A stretch of 64,000 bases of DNA from assembly GCA_903772945.1 (NCBI GenBank), contig CAICTM010000125.1, forward strand, positions 47,128 to 111,127, in the 5' to 3' direction. The DNA is from Seminavis robusta. Taxonomy: Eukaryota; Bacillariophyta; Bacillariophyceae; Naviculales; Naviculaceae. Shown here one piece after another: positions 9,343 through 20,952 of this stretch. Position 1 is the stretch's first letter. Each line of letters opens with the position of its first letter. The notes below the pieces were generated by a model. That model worked only from the letters and a program-made list of their open reading frames with translations, was not told the origin of the DNA and did not search any database. The position numbers and the translations under genes were made by a program.

Positions 9343-11295
9343 TGATGATATGTAAACCTTTGTTACTCTTTCAGACGTCATGCGTGAAGTCCTAGCTAGA
9401 GCAAGCCAAGTAGCTAGCTAGTATCACGACACTGCAGTTGGATACTGTACCACTGTACCGTAATGTGCGGTGGTTCAATAATGGCGCTTTACTTCTGATT
9501 TTCTGTAATTCCCACTCGTACTCGAGTCCTCGGAGTACGTACATGACATGAACATAGTATTCAATGTCCCCTGTCGACCATCAGGCGAGGTGGGTGAGGC
9601 AGTTGTTGCCACCTTGGTGGTCACTTCTGTCTTTCCAAGGATAATGTTCAAGGAGTCAGGCGCTACCTCTATAATGGCTGTTGACTGGTGTTGGCTCAAA
9701 ATAGTGGTCCTCCTTTTGGGCCACAAGCAACATGAGGTCTACCCCAGTGGAGATATATCAATGGCGTGCAGGTCAACTCGGCTTTCGTCGCCGCTTCCCA
9801 TGCTTGCAAGCTATAGCAATGATTTATTTGTCCTCCCACGGCCAAACTTTCAAGGCTCTTGCCAGTGTCGACGGCTTGTTCACTGTACCGTAGCTAATGC
9901 GGTCCGAGCACGGGTCCTTCATCTGCTTGACGCTGTCAAGATGCATAGATAATACCCGCACTCGGAGTCCTCGTCGTCCCTTTCCGTCGTCATCAGATGC
10001 CCAACGAAGCTGGAGCAGCTCCTACAGGATCCCATGCCGCCGTGTTCATGACCTCAGGGCAAACTTCAGAGCATCCGTCGCGTCATATGACGGAAAAGGA
10101 ATCTCCCTCGGTTGAAATCTCATATGTAGCCCGAGTGTGCGGCAATCTGGCTTTTCATAATCTTGTCGTGGAGATTCAAGGCTTGCCGCATGACAATGGG
10201 ATTTTGCTTCCCCAAGGTTGGTGGCTGGATCCTTCAATAGCTATCCGTGTCAACACAATCAGCCACCGCCTCATCTTTTTGGTGGGGACTTTATCTTTTC
10301 TATGCTGGACCTGTTCGTCGAGTGCTGGCAGCAGCAATGTTGAGCCCTTTCAGACTTTGACGTACTGTAATTTATTTGGCGTTCTGCGCCTCCACGGCAC
10401 CCATCATTTCCCGCGCTTGAATCGAATCGAGACGCTGTCAAAGCTGACGTGTGGTGGCTGTTTCTCCGATAGTGTGTGCAAGTAGGCATCATTTCTGATA
10501 GTGTGTGCAAGTAGGCATCATCTCTCTAATTTTGACTATCACCACTTCTCTCGCACCTCGCACGATCATAACCAAACAGCTAACGAAACTGGCGTACTGT
10601 GCCGTCTGTGTTCTGTAGTCTAGCCTTCGCTGGCTAGTGGCCAGAGGGAGAACTGAGTCTTTAAAGTCACTGATGTGTCGGGGGAGTCATAAACGATCGA
10701 TTGTTTTTAAATCTCAAGTTGAAACAGGCTCTTCAAGACAATTATTAAGTTCCGTTTCTAAATCCTGAAAGGAAGTGAATCCTCGATGGTCAAATATATG
10801 AGTTAAATGAGTTCTCGAACTTGTGACCATTGACCTCCCCCCGAACCCCGAACGTAACGTACTCACGTACTCCAACTTTATCACGAGTTTTGGAGTCCTT
10901 ATTTTGGGCCATCCTGTACCGTACGGTACCGTACAGTACCTCGTACTGCCCGATTGTTCTTGTGAGTACTACTAGCTAGCTAGTAAGCATTCCTGCTTAG
11001 CACGTAAAGTCGAACTCTTTACTGTTCACAGCTCTCTTTATTCATACTCCATGATGATGATGGCTCTCAAGCAAAAAGTTGGATTTATTGAATGCTCCCT
11101 CTGGCACTGGTACCGGTGTCGAATCGTCGAATAATTTTCCTCCCGTCCGGCACGGTTGGATCTGCGATCGGCAAATCGTACCAGGAGGTCACACAATTTT
11201 TGGAAGCTCACGAGCCAAACAGAAAGTTTTCCAACTTCGCCTTATCAGCACCTACCGGTACCGTGGTACCCACCCTTATCCACTCACACTCCACC
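9343..11295. other. long intergenic region before the cyclase gene
   Basis: No gene is recognised in about 1.9 kb. The open frames here (for example 9997-10485) show no conserved motif and unusual composition. The region holds a 29-bp tandem duplication (10468-10521), several 'gtaccgtacggtacc' palindromic motifs (10915-10950, 11107, 11255) and agctagct runs (9405, 10975). The last 250 bp are presumably the cyclase promoter and 5' UTR. Confidence 0.5.
10468..10521. repeat. 29-bp tandem duplication
   Basis: The stretch 'gatagtgtgtgcaagtaggc' followed by atcat occurs at 10468 and again at 10497. The period is 29 bp with two copies, and no coding content. Confidence 0.85.
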
Positions 11296-14200
11296 ATGAC
11301 GACGTTGGAGGAAAAGGACCCTGAACAGGCCGTGCCAGTGGTTGAGTTTGACACGAAGTCGACGCGATCCTCCAGGGCCCTCTCTGTCGACGGGGAATCC
11401 GTCACGACCTACTCCAAGTCTCACTACGGCTCTATGTCCGACAGTGATGAGCCTGGTCCTTCGGCTCCTCCACCCATTGTGTTGGCCGAGAAGGAGCAAC
11501 GGGCTGTCTTGTTTTTCAAGGTCCTTGTCATTGTCGTGTTGGGCTTGTCCTTGATTGCCCTGGCGACTGCCACCTATCTTCTCATCCGCAACGAGGAGCA
11601 GGATGACTTTGAGGCCCAGGTGAGTGTCTCGCCTCATGCCGCACGCATAACATCTATCTGCTGAACTAACTGAACATTTGAGAGTATCTAACACCCACCG
11701 CCTTGTACCGCATGTCCTCGTCATGCCCCAGTTCAACAGCTACGCGTCCGAGATCATTGCGGTTTCCAAGAGGAACCTCGCCAACTCGATGAGGGCATTG
11801 GACGGTTTCACAGTCATGCTCACCAGTTACGCCAAGAGTACCAACCAGACCTGGCCTTTCGTCACCGTCCGAGACTACGAAGCTAGGGCCACCAAGACTG
11901 TCGAGATGGTGGGCGCCTTCTTCATGATCTTGGGTCCGTACGTGACTGGAGAACAGCGCCTTGAATTTGAAGAGTATGCTCTTTACAACAAGGAGTGGGC
12001 CTGTCAGCAAACCTTGGACTATGTCGCACCCGGCGAAGACTATAACATTTCTGAAATCTACCCCATGGATGTCATCAGCGTTCGTCCCAACATCTCCAAT
12101 ACAGAGCAGTTCCCACAAACTGGACCCGGTCCGCACATTGTCAACTATCAGTTGGCGCCCACAGCTCCAGGCAGAAACACTATCTTTCGCATGTCGGACA
12201 TGTACGAAGACACACAGGGCACTGTTCCCAATGCCTTTGAGACCATGAAGATCACCAAGACACCCACCATCAACTTTGGAATCTACGGACTCAGCCAGAT
12301 CCTGTTTCCTATCTTTGAAGACGTCCCCAATCCCAACATCCCGGGCAGTCTCGATGAAAGCAAGGTCGTTGCCATCTTGCGCACCACGGTAAAATGGGAG
12401 AACTATCTCAAGAACTTGGTCCCTCCAAATGTCAATGGAATTGTCGTTGTCTTTGAGTCGAGCTGCAACAAGACAGTCTCTTACGAAATTGATGGGTTGA
12501 ATGCAGCTCCCTTGGGAAACGAAGACATGTCTGATCCTAACTACGCTCATCTTGCCGTGGAGGAAGAGTTCCTCACCATCCCCTACAGCGAAGATGTTGT
12601 GCTCCCTCCCCACCTCTGTGTCCCTCAAATCAAGATTCGAGTGGTTCCGTCCCAAGAGCTCGAAGGTAAGCGGCAGACTTGCTCTTGATCATTCCCCATG
12701 ACTCCCGTCCACACCTCTCTGACTTTTGCTTGCCCTCCCTGCTTCAGAAACGTTCATGACCAATAGGCCTTATTACTATGCTGCCATCGTGGCGTCAGTT
12801 GTCTTGTTCACCGCACTCATTTTCGCGCTGTACGATCAAACTGTGCGACGTCGTCAGAGGATCTTTATGCAGCGAGTCATCCGCCAGGACCGCATCGTTT
12901 CCAACGTTTTCCCAGCGGCCATTCGTGATCGTCTCTACAACGTGCAACCCCAGAGCAAATTGCATGGAGACGGTAGCTCCACTATGACCGATCTGGATCT
13001 CGATGATCCCTTTGGTTTGCTTTCGACCCCGCCCATTGCGGACCTGTTTCTGAGCTCAACGGTGCTTTTCGCGGACATCAGTGGATTCACAGCATGGAGT
13101 TCTGCGCGTGAACCGCCCCAAGTATTTGCTTTGTTGGAATCAGTCTACTCCTCCTTTGACAAGGCCGCTAATAGCCTGGGAGTGTTCAAAGTTGAGACGG
13201 GTAAGTGAAGAGGTTCCAACGGTAAAGAAGTGCCCAAAAGTGTAGACCAGCTCCTCACTCCCTTCCTGGTTACTCGCGTCGTTTCTTTGTCTGCAGTCGG
13301 AGATTGCTACGTTGCCTGTTGTGGTTGTCCTGAGGAAAACGAAAACCATGCTTTGGTAATGGCAAGGTTTGCCAGAGAATGTAATGTCAAGATGAAGCAG
13401 ATGACGCGCAAGCTGGAGGTTCGCTTAGGTCCTGACACAGGCGACCTAAAGCTCCGCATTGGCCTTCACTCAGGTCAAGTGACTGCTGGAGTTCTCCGTG
13501 GTGAACGTTCACGATACCAAATCTTCGGGTAAGATTATCATGAAGGCCAGTTCGTCCGGCAATGTACGGTAGGGACGCTGAGGTGGCCGTTCTCACGTTC
13601 TGTATTCTTCAATTGTTTTTAGTGATACGGTGAACACCACGTCTAGAATTGAAAGCACAGGTATGGGTGGCAAAATCCATGTGTCGAATATCACAGCTGA
13701 ACTGCTGCGCACGAAACATAACAAAGAGCAGTGGTTGATTCGTCGGAGCGAGTTGACGCCAATCAAAGGCAAAGGCGACCTCCAGACGTTCTGGCTCGAA
13801 ACCAAATCGGACACAGCCAAACGTGAAAAGTACGGACACAAGGACAGGAAGTCAGCCGCCCCCTTGGAAGAGTCCGGCCATCAGATGTTGTCTATTCAGG
13901 AGGAAAACGATGTAGCACGTGAGGACGAATCTGAAACCTTTGTCGATCCTGATGAAGAGGATGATGCCGGTCTCAGTTCAAAGAAAGAACGGTTGGTGGG
14001 ATGGCTTGTCGAGGTCATGGTCAAGCTTCTGCAACAGGTTGTTGCTGCTCGGAATAGCTCCCAGACTTCCAAGTCGAGGAAGCCGAGTCGAAACTTTGAA
14101 GAGAAGATCGGTCAAGGTGCGACTGTTCTTGAAGAATTCAAGGAAATCATTCACCTTCCCAAGGTTTCCAATGAAGACATTTTCCGACGACAAGACCCCG

Positions 14201-15697
14201 ATTCAATTGAGTTGGGTGAAGCAGTCATCTCTCAACTACGCGACTACATTGCGTGCATTGCTGATATGTACAACCCAAATTCGTTCCACAACTGTAAGCA
14301 CCTCTTCACAATGTCAGCTGTTGCAAAACTTCTCCTCTAATGAGTCAAACTCGCCCCTCCGTTTCCTGTTTTGGACAGTCGAGCATGCCGTTCACGTCAC
14401 TTCTTCGGTCAGGAAGATGTTGACCCGCATCGTGAAGCGCACAGGTGTTTCACAAGAAAATGCCCCGGGTCTAGTGGATATGGCAGGGCATTCTTATGGA
14501 ATCACATCGGACCCAATGACGCAGCTGGCCGTCATCCTTTCTGCTGTGTGAGTACAGTTCAGATGAATTGGTTGTTCAGATCTGATTGTGTGGTCACAGC
14601 CAAGCTCACACGTACTCAACCTTTGCATCTTCCCGAATGTTGTAGTATGCACGACGCTGACCATCCTGGTGTGGGCAATGTGCAGCTAGTGAAGGAGAAC
14701 ACTCCCAATGCCATTCGTTACAAGAAGAGTATTGCCGAACAGAACTCCGTCGACCAATGCTGGGAGCTGCTGATGAGGCCAGACTACAAGGACCTCCGTG
14801 CCTGTATTTACACAACGGAGGACGAGTTGTTGCGATTCCGTCAGTTGGTTGTCAACACAGTCATGGGTAAGTGCCCGAATGGTACCGGTACGGGGCAGTC
14901 CTGCAAAGTTCTTCCAAGTGAAAACTCACATGAATGTATCTTTGTATTGTTGGCTTTTTTTGGTGCAGCAACTGACATTGTCGATAAAGAATTGGGTGCC
15001 CTTCGTAAAGGACGCTGGGAGAAGGCGTTCACCAAGGAACTCTTTGACGTGGACTGTGTGGATAGGAAGGCCACCATCGTGGTATGATCGATTCTTGTTG
15101 CCCTTCGAATGTGTACTCATTGAAACATCGTTCTCATCACCGCTCACTCCTTGTTCTCTTCTTTTAGATTGAGCATCTTATTCAGGCTTCTGACGTTTCC
15201 CATACCATGCAGCATTGGCAAATTTACAAGGTAAGTGTTGGGTCCCTTTCCCTTCATTGCTGCTTCTGTTTCCATCTTCAGATCCTTGCTCACAGCAGCT
15301 CTCTTCCCAGCGATGGAATGAGAGATTCTTCGAAGAGGTATACGGTGCCTGGAAGGCCGGTCGTGGTGGTGACACGGATCCTTCATTGGGTTGGTACAAG
15401 GTACGTGCCAGGAATTGCAGACCTCGGCAGGCTGCCAACCACAATTCCTGACCATGTGTTTCTGTACTCTTTCACTTCCAGGGCGAGATTGGTTTCTTTG
15501 ACTTCTATGTGATCCCCTTGGCCAAGAAGCTTGAAAGCTGTGGTGTTTTCGGAGTCAGTTCACACGAATACTTGCAGTACGCTCAGCAAAACCGCGAGGA
15601 ATGGGTCAGGAAGGGAGAGGATATTGTGAAGGAATATCTTGTCAAGTACGGCTCCAGTGCGGATTCCAATGATGCGCGCGTCGACATGTCTTGCTAG
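11296..15697 (+). CDS. receptor-type nucleotide cyclase fused to a cyclic-nucleotide phosphodiesterase (11 exons)
   Basis: Exons: 11296-11619, 11732-12665, 12748-13200, 13297-13528, 13623-14293, 14379-14547, 14646-14866, 14969-15081, 15168-15230, 15311-15400 and 15482-15697. All introns are GT-AG, all phases match, and the product is 1161 aa. Plan: cytosolic tail; TM1 (residues 70-96); an extracellular domain of about 330 aa, possibly CHASE-like; TM2 (about 428-448); class III cyclase (about 520-695) with VLFADISGF and KVETVGDCY giving both metal Asp, and FGDTVNTTSRIES giving the Asn/Arg pair. The C-terminus is a PDEase_I-type domain (about 835-1120) with NPNSFHNFEHAVHV, HDADHPG and the conserved TDIVDKE stretch. 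It should make and degrade a cyclic nucleotide at the membrane in response to an outside signal. Glu in KVET favours GTP, but the position that is Cys in animal guanylate cyclases is Gln, so substrate is uncertain. Cyclase-PDE fusions are known in diatoms. The frame opens upstream of 11296 (to 11092), but ATG 11296 gives a standard start. Confidence 0.9.
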
Positions 15698-16163
15698 CTA
15701 GTGGGGCCGTAGCACGGGGCTGCAGGGCTCTTTCCCTCCAACCAACTTAGGATGTATATGATCTATTTAGTACGAAATACGTTGAGAACAGTTCACTTGA
15801 TCGGAGTAGTTTGCTTTCCTGCTATTCCCTTCATATCGATTGAATCGAATCACTCCATCTCATTGCCTGTGGCATCGACGTGGTGGGGTGTTCAAAAGTG
15901 CAGCGGGACCGTGGGAGACACCGTGGAAGTCGGAGGGATTGTGAAGCCCGACTAAAAGATCGAGTGGCATGTCAGTGGTAGCAAATAGCCCTCAACTTGG
16001 GTTGGGGCCTTTGCAGCAATAGCTATGGGTTCAGTTCGCTTGCTTTCAAGTGTCAACTGTCAACAGAACTGTCAACGTTTCGCTGCTGCTGGGCTGAACG
16101 AGGGCTACATGTACTACCGGTACCGTACGGTGACTAGCTAACTACTGGGCTAGCTAGTGAACT
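15698..16163. other. intergenic region between cyclase gene and element A
   Basis: No gene. It holds the cyclase 3' UTR and flanking DNA with a 'taccggtaccgtacggt' motif near 16117 and a 'gctagctagtgaact' stretch at the junction with the transposon end. Confidence 0.5.
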
Positions 16164-16384
16164 GGACCGTCCGACGGTTTTCGCTCAGGATTTAAAAAAA
16201 CTTCGAAATTTCCACGACTGGCTGACTAGTTCGAAACATCCTCTTAACATCCTCTTAAATCTTAAACATCCTCTTAAACATCCTCTTAAACAACATCCTC
16301 TTAAAAACATCCTCTTAAGCCTTCGAAACATCCTCTTAAGCCGAAAAATTCAAAACATCCTCTTATTTCGAAACATCCTCTTAT
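16164..16384. repeat. left TIR and CATCCTCTTAA subterminal array of element A
   Basis: The TIR is followed by nine copies of an aacatcctcttaa-type unit with irregular spacing (about 12-24 bp). Units of the same type occur at the other three ends of elements A and B. Such subterminal arrays are common transposase-binding regions; that role is inferred here. Confidence 0.85.
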
Positions 16385-16546
16385 TTTGCGACAGCCGCCA
16401 GTGACGCACTCGACGACGGCAACACACTTGACCACGACAACACACTCGACGGCAACACACTTGACCACGACAACACACTCGACGACCGCAACACACTCGA
16501 CGGCGTCGACAACAACAGCAGGACAAAAGGATAGCAGCAACACAAC

Positions 16547-17499
16547 ATGGCAAGATACTTTGATGATGATGATGGGTATGTAGTGTACTCAATCAAGACG
16601 CCAGACGAGATGCTTGCTGAGGGATTGGCACTTGCTGGATTCACAGAAGAGCGATTATCAAAATGGGGTATTAAGGCAAAGACTCAACCTTCAAGGATCG
16701 CTACGGTCCTTTCCCTATTGTGGCTGCTCAAATCTGGGAAGATTTGCAGACAACATCGATTGATGAGGCAAGAGTGCCAGTGAAGAAGCTCAAGCTGAAA
16801 TATTACTTCATGGCACTGCATTTTCTAAAGCGCTATCCCACTGAAACTGAGCGGAATTGCACATATCAACAGCGGGTGGCAACACAGCGAGAGTGGGTTT
16901 GGTACTTTGTTGAAAGAGTAGCCTGTCTTCTTGCCTCGAAAGTTTATTGGCCCGAAGATCACATTCATGGAGATGACATCTGGATCGCCACGGTTGATGC
17001 TACTATGAGTGCGGCTTGGGAAGTTGCCCATGCAGAAATTGGGAAAGATCCCGGCATGTTTGATTTTAAGCACCATTCCGCTGGATACAACACTGAGATT
17101 GTTCTATCTCTTGTTCGGAGTCAGGTGCTACAAATTTTGCCGGCTGAGAAGGCAGGAGAAAACCCTGACCGAGTTATGTTTCGAGCCAACGGTGGCCTAC
17201 GCGACAAGTTGCATGAATTCAATAAGAAAGCAATTGCCGACGGTGGATACACGGGCGATCGTGATGTGCTAAGCACTCCAAACGCTCATGACTCTGCAAG
17301 TGTTCGTCGATTCAAATCGAGAGCTTTGAAACGCCATGAATATTTCAACAGCATGCTAAAGAGTTTCAAAGCTATGGACCATGTCCATCGGCATGGCCAA
17401 GCCAAGCTCCAGCTCTGCGTTGCTGCTATTGTTGTCATTTGCCAGTACCAGATGGAGCATGGAAGCCCACTCTGGAATATTTATGTGGGCGATATGTAA
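16547..17499 (+). pseudogene. DDE superfamily transposase (Harbinger/IS5-like), frameshifted
   Basis: An ATG at 16547 opens MARYFDDDDGYVV; the frame then has to switch near 16680 to continue as FKDRYGPFPIVAAQIWEDL and on to the stop at 17497. The long second part has the pattern of DDE transposases: VDATMS (first Asp), PDRVMFR, ADGGYTGDRD (second Asp region) and RRFKSRALKRHEYFNSMLKSF with the Glu, ending ICQYQMEHGSPLWNI, a tail shared by this family. Full length would be about 315 aa. One indel is enough to explain the break, so the copy is recent, or the break is an assembly error. A short intron at the switch point is possible but no clean splice sites are evident. Confidence 0.75.
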
Positions 17500-17507
17500 A
17501 TGGGCGA

Positions 17508-19701
17508 TTAATCGTAATATTGCATACTACTAGTAGTCTCCGCCCTTGTCATCCTGCTTTGGCACAGGCACAATCGAATCAGCCCCTGCTTCTCGGACTT
17601 AGCCGCCATCTCATGCATTCCTCTCTTCTTGTGGCCTGTTTCGTCGTTCATGATGGTATCATCGTTCTGGCCCCCAAGGAAAGCGTCTGTTTCCACGTGC
17701 TGTTGTTGAAGCTGATCAATGTTCTGTTGAAGCACTCGTCATGTCATCTTTCTTTGGAAGAAGTGAAAAGGTTGCCATCGTCACCAAACATGTCGTCAGA
17801 ATCGAAACTGTTTCCGGTTCCGAGAGCATTGTCAACCGGTGGCTTCTGCTTCTTGGCAAGCTGCTTCGTCTTAGTTGTTGGCTGCTTCTTCTTGCTGTTA
17901 GACGAAGTTCCCGATGGATCAACAGATGGCGCGGGGGCGGGCGGTGCTACTGGTTTTGTTGGCACGGTGCCTCCTAGTAGGAACAACAAACACACGAAAA
18001 AGCAATCAACAAAAACCATCCACTATTGTTGTTAGAGACTACACAGACAGCTTGGCAAGGCGGACAGAACAACACCTCAGCACTCAACCTCGTTTCTTGC
18101 CAGCCTTCTTTTTTTGCCAACGATTTTCATTTTCTGCATGGAAGCAGCAACATCCGTCATTGGTTCCTCTTCCTCGTCAGAATCCATTGACCCACGAGCT
18201 CGCTTGTCCAATGCCTTGTCGGCAACCCGCCAAACAAGACGAGGCGAAGAATGAACAGACCAAACGGACACGTCCACTTCCATTCCATCCGAGTTCTCCA
18301 TTGAAATTTGAGGTAATTGGCCGTCCTCATCAAGCTCGTTCTCGATGTCCAAATCCGTTTGTACCGGGAGAGTCCCCACAGTCATAAGCCCGTCTTCCTT
18401 ATTCGAGTTGATTTCCAGCACATCCGCCGAAAGCTCGACGTCTCTGGGTAATTCGAGATGGTAAACCTTCGTGTTCTTCTCTTTCTTGATGACCTCTTCT
18501 TTGAACTGAACCGTGGCATTCTCAATAGCCTCCCAACGACTCCATCATTTATGGGTACACCTTTTTCGTCAACCGCTTCGAGCATTTCCTTGATCTCCGG
18601 ATTGTCATATCCCGAATTAGAATAATCCAACCCCGGAGCTGTAACAACAACAGTTCATGTCATTGTAGACCCGAGCTTGAAATGAAATGCTTTCCTCTTC
18701 CCACCATCTCCCTGGGCATCCACCGGATGTACACGCATAAAAATCAGATATCCCTTGTACATCTTCGCGGCCTTTGTCTTAGGGATTCTCTTTGGGATTC
18801 TCCTTTCCAAGGAGACCTTCAGCAGAGATCACCTTGAACGGTTCCGCGGTCTTCCACCACTGATCAATATTGACCACAATCTTGCCTGTTGAAAGCAAGA
18901 AAATTCAAAGAAAGCAAAGGTAAGAGACAGGCATCGAGCACAATTACTTGGTCCATAATACAGAGCAAACACTCGCCGGTGTTGTCTCCTCCAGAAGTAT
19001 TCATTGCTTCAAGTGAATCTTCTTCGAGATGCTTTGCTTCTTTTGGCTTGGGTTTGAAGCTTTCTTCTCTGTGGATTCTTCTTGGCTTGGTGTAATCTCC
19101 TTTATTGCAAAAGGAGTGTTCCTCTTCCGACTGAGATATCGACGAGGAGACGATGACGAGAGGAACTGATCACGGTAGGATCAAAATTCACTTGTTGCTT
19201 CTTGGGTGCTGGCTTCTTCTTCTGCTTGCTGGCTGCTGGCTCTTTCTTGAGGTTTGCAGAACAAGGAACTTGGTACCTATTCAACACTTTCTTGAGATAA
19301 TCAGCCTCACTTAGCTTCTTCCAACGACCAACGTACAGGCCGATTTGCTTTCGAACCGGATCTCCTCTGTGTCCGTACAGGGCACCTTCGTCAATTGTTA
19401 GTCGTTCGTCAAGTAGAGTACCAAGCACTTGAGATCTATCTGATCCCTGCTGCAACGCCTTGATACCCCCGTCAAGCCCAGCTTCTATATCTGCCGCGAG
19501 CTGCTTCAACAAATGTGAGGGAAGACCGGGCCTGCTGCCAGTGCTAGTTGTGCTCTTGACCGATATCCCACCTGGACTCACAAATGAAGAAGTTGCTGCT
19601 GTAGTTCTGGGAGTGGCAGTTGGACTAGTAGAATGGAGGAGACCCTTCTTTGACTCCTTGTTGATCTTCTGGGGGTTGCCATTGTGCCCAATCCATACCA
19701 A
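17508..19701 (-). pseudogene. minus-strand gene of unknown function inside element A
   Basis: Reading leftward from 19701 there is MVWIGHNGNPQK..., a Ser/Thr/Pro stretch, YGHRGDPVRKQIGLYVGRW and a Lys-rich block (about 19200-19260). Then after breaks come GKIVVNIDQWWKTAEPFKVI (about 18885), AAKMYKGYLIFMRVHPVDAQ, LDYSNSGYDNPEIKEMLEAV (about 18630), an acidic DSDEEEEPMTDVAAS part (about 18150), and Lys/Ser-rich and Asp-rich tails down to about 17510. The pieces lie in order on one strand but in different frames, with a possible acceptor-like site before GKIVV, so the original gene was multi-exon and may also be damaged. I recognise no family. Opposite orientation to transposase and ORF2 suggests a separate transcription unit carried by the element. 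Confidence 0.5.
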
Positions 19702-20005
19702 CTAGCTAGCCAGCGACGTCTGCCCAACTACTGCTACCTATAGTAGCTGGCTAGTAGAAGCCACGCAAAATCCATACGAACTTGAGCTTGCTCTCACGAG
19801 AGTGCGTGGGTCATCTGCCGTCGAAATCCTATTGGATCACGGGGAATCCAATCGAATCGAATCTCCCAGCTAAAGTATCTTAGTAAGCGGTAGGTGGTAT
19901 CGGTTTGACTGACAGCAGGATTTTTCGACGCTATCGGCGATGCTCTATCTATCCACAGCACGCGATCTTTGGCTCCTCAGTCCTCGCCACAACAGAAGTC
20001 AACCC

Positions 20006-20580
20006 ATTGCCGCCAAGAAGAAGAAACAACCAAAGGATGGAAGTACAGGTGATGCCAAGGCAGGTTTATGCTGCCATAATGGCAGAGACCATCCCACTTG
20101 ATCCACCCAATGAGGAGACCGAAGATGAGATCCGGCATTATTTTGACTCTCTACTGAAGTTACACTTGAAGGCGATTGGGCCAAGTTTCCACGGCGCCTA
20201 TCTGACTTGCGAGCTCAAATGGAGAAGGATGTGTCTCGAGCACAAGAGGATCAAGAGGCCTTTGATCGATTTGTGGCCAACCACCCGAAGAATCTAGTTT
20301 CGGCAAAGGGAAACTATCCAGAGTGGGAAGGTGATGCTGCCAGAAACTACTCAAAAAGGATATGGCAGCAGGATTGCATGATGAATACAAGCCAAAGGAT
20401 TGTGGGAAAGTCGGGATGAGTATCAGCTCTTTCCTTTGAAAGTGTTTCGGGATCACATCTACCAAGAGCTTCGAACAGCACGATACTTGAATCAACTAAA
20501 CAAACAGAAAAAGGGGGCTTCAATGGAAGAACTCTTACAAATGAGCAGGGACACACTTGAATATAGCTCTGGACTGTAAC
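20006..20580 (+). pseudogene. ORF2 of element A, broken copy
   Basis: This is the same protein as the ORF2 of element B: Lys-rich start, AELYAAIMAETIPLDPPNEE, a DLRAQMEKDVSRAQEDQEAF segment, and the C-terminal QLFPLKVFRDHIYQELRTAR. The start codon is spoiled (CATTG here, CATG in element B), and several single-base indels break the frame (for example near 20030, 20155 and 20345). It does keep the base that is missing in element B at the EDQEA/FDRF junction. The C-terminal FPL.VFR.HI.QE motif resembles accessory proteins of other protist transposons, but the function is unknown. Confidence 0.65.
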
Positions 20581-20751
20581 TAGTACAGCAATGGTTGCAA
20601 TAGTGGTATGCTTTGCACTATGCATGTCCTGTTGATGCTTTGTTGTCGTCGTCGTCTTGTCGTTTGTTCTCGAGTTTTCCTTTCGAACCGTTCTCTGCTA
20701 ACACATATCTACTTGTCGGACAACTTCCTCTAAACATTCCTTTAACTCTTC

Positions 20752-20952
20752 TTAAACATACCTCTTAACATCCTCATTAACACGATAACGATCCTCTAAA
20801 TAAACATCCTCTTAACAAATCCTCTTTAAATACTCAAATCACTTAAACATGTCTTTAAATCTTCCATTCATACATCCTCTTAAACGAAACCAGGATTTGA
20901 TTCAGTCGTGGCAAGTTTCTAAATCCTGTAGTGAGAAACCGTCGGACGGTCC
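20752..20952. repeat. right subterminal array and TIR of element A
   Basis: Degenerate CATCCTCTTAA units run from 20752 to 20884, followed by the TIR ending CCGTCGGACGGTCC at 20952. Upstream, 20620-20740 matches the longer TIR of element B (tcgtcgtcgt...ctcgagtt...gaaccgttctc), so the full right TIR is about 330 bp. Confidence 0.8.

Larger units (their letters stand above)
16164..20952. mobile_element. element A: TIR DNA transposon, ~4.8 kb
   Basis: The ends are inverted copies: GGACCGTCCGACGG at 16164-16177 and its complement at 20939-20952. After each end the TIR continues (CAGGATTTAAA, then CGACTG at similar spacing) into a subterminal array of CATCCTCTTAA units (left 16235-16384; right 20752-20884). 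Inside are a DDE transposase (+), a minus-strand gene of unknown role, and ORF2 (+). All three are damaged, so the copy is not autonomous as it stands. The base on each outer side of GGACC is T, but no longer target duplication is visible. Left TIR and array are less regular than those of element B. Confidence 0.75.

Noticed and set aside
9997-10485. 162-aa plus-strand frame in the region before the cyclase gene
   Set aside because: No recognisable motif, no neighbour support, and it runs into the 29-bp tandem duplication.
11666-12655. 329-aa minus-strand frame
   Set aside because: It lies antisense to cyclase exon 2, whose sense translation joins in phase with ten other exons.
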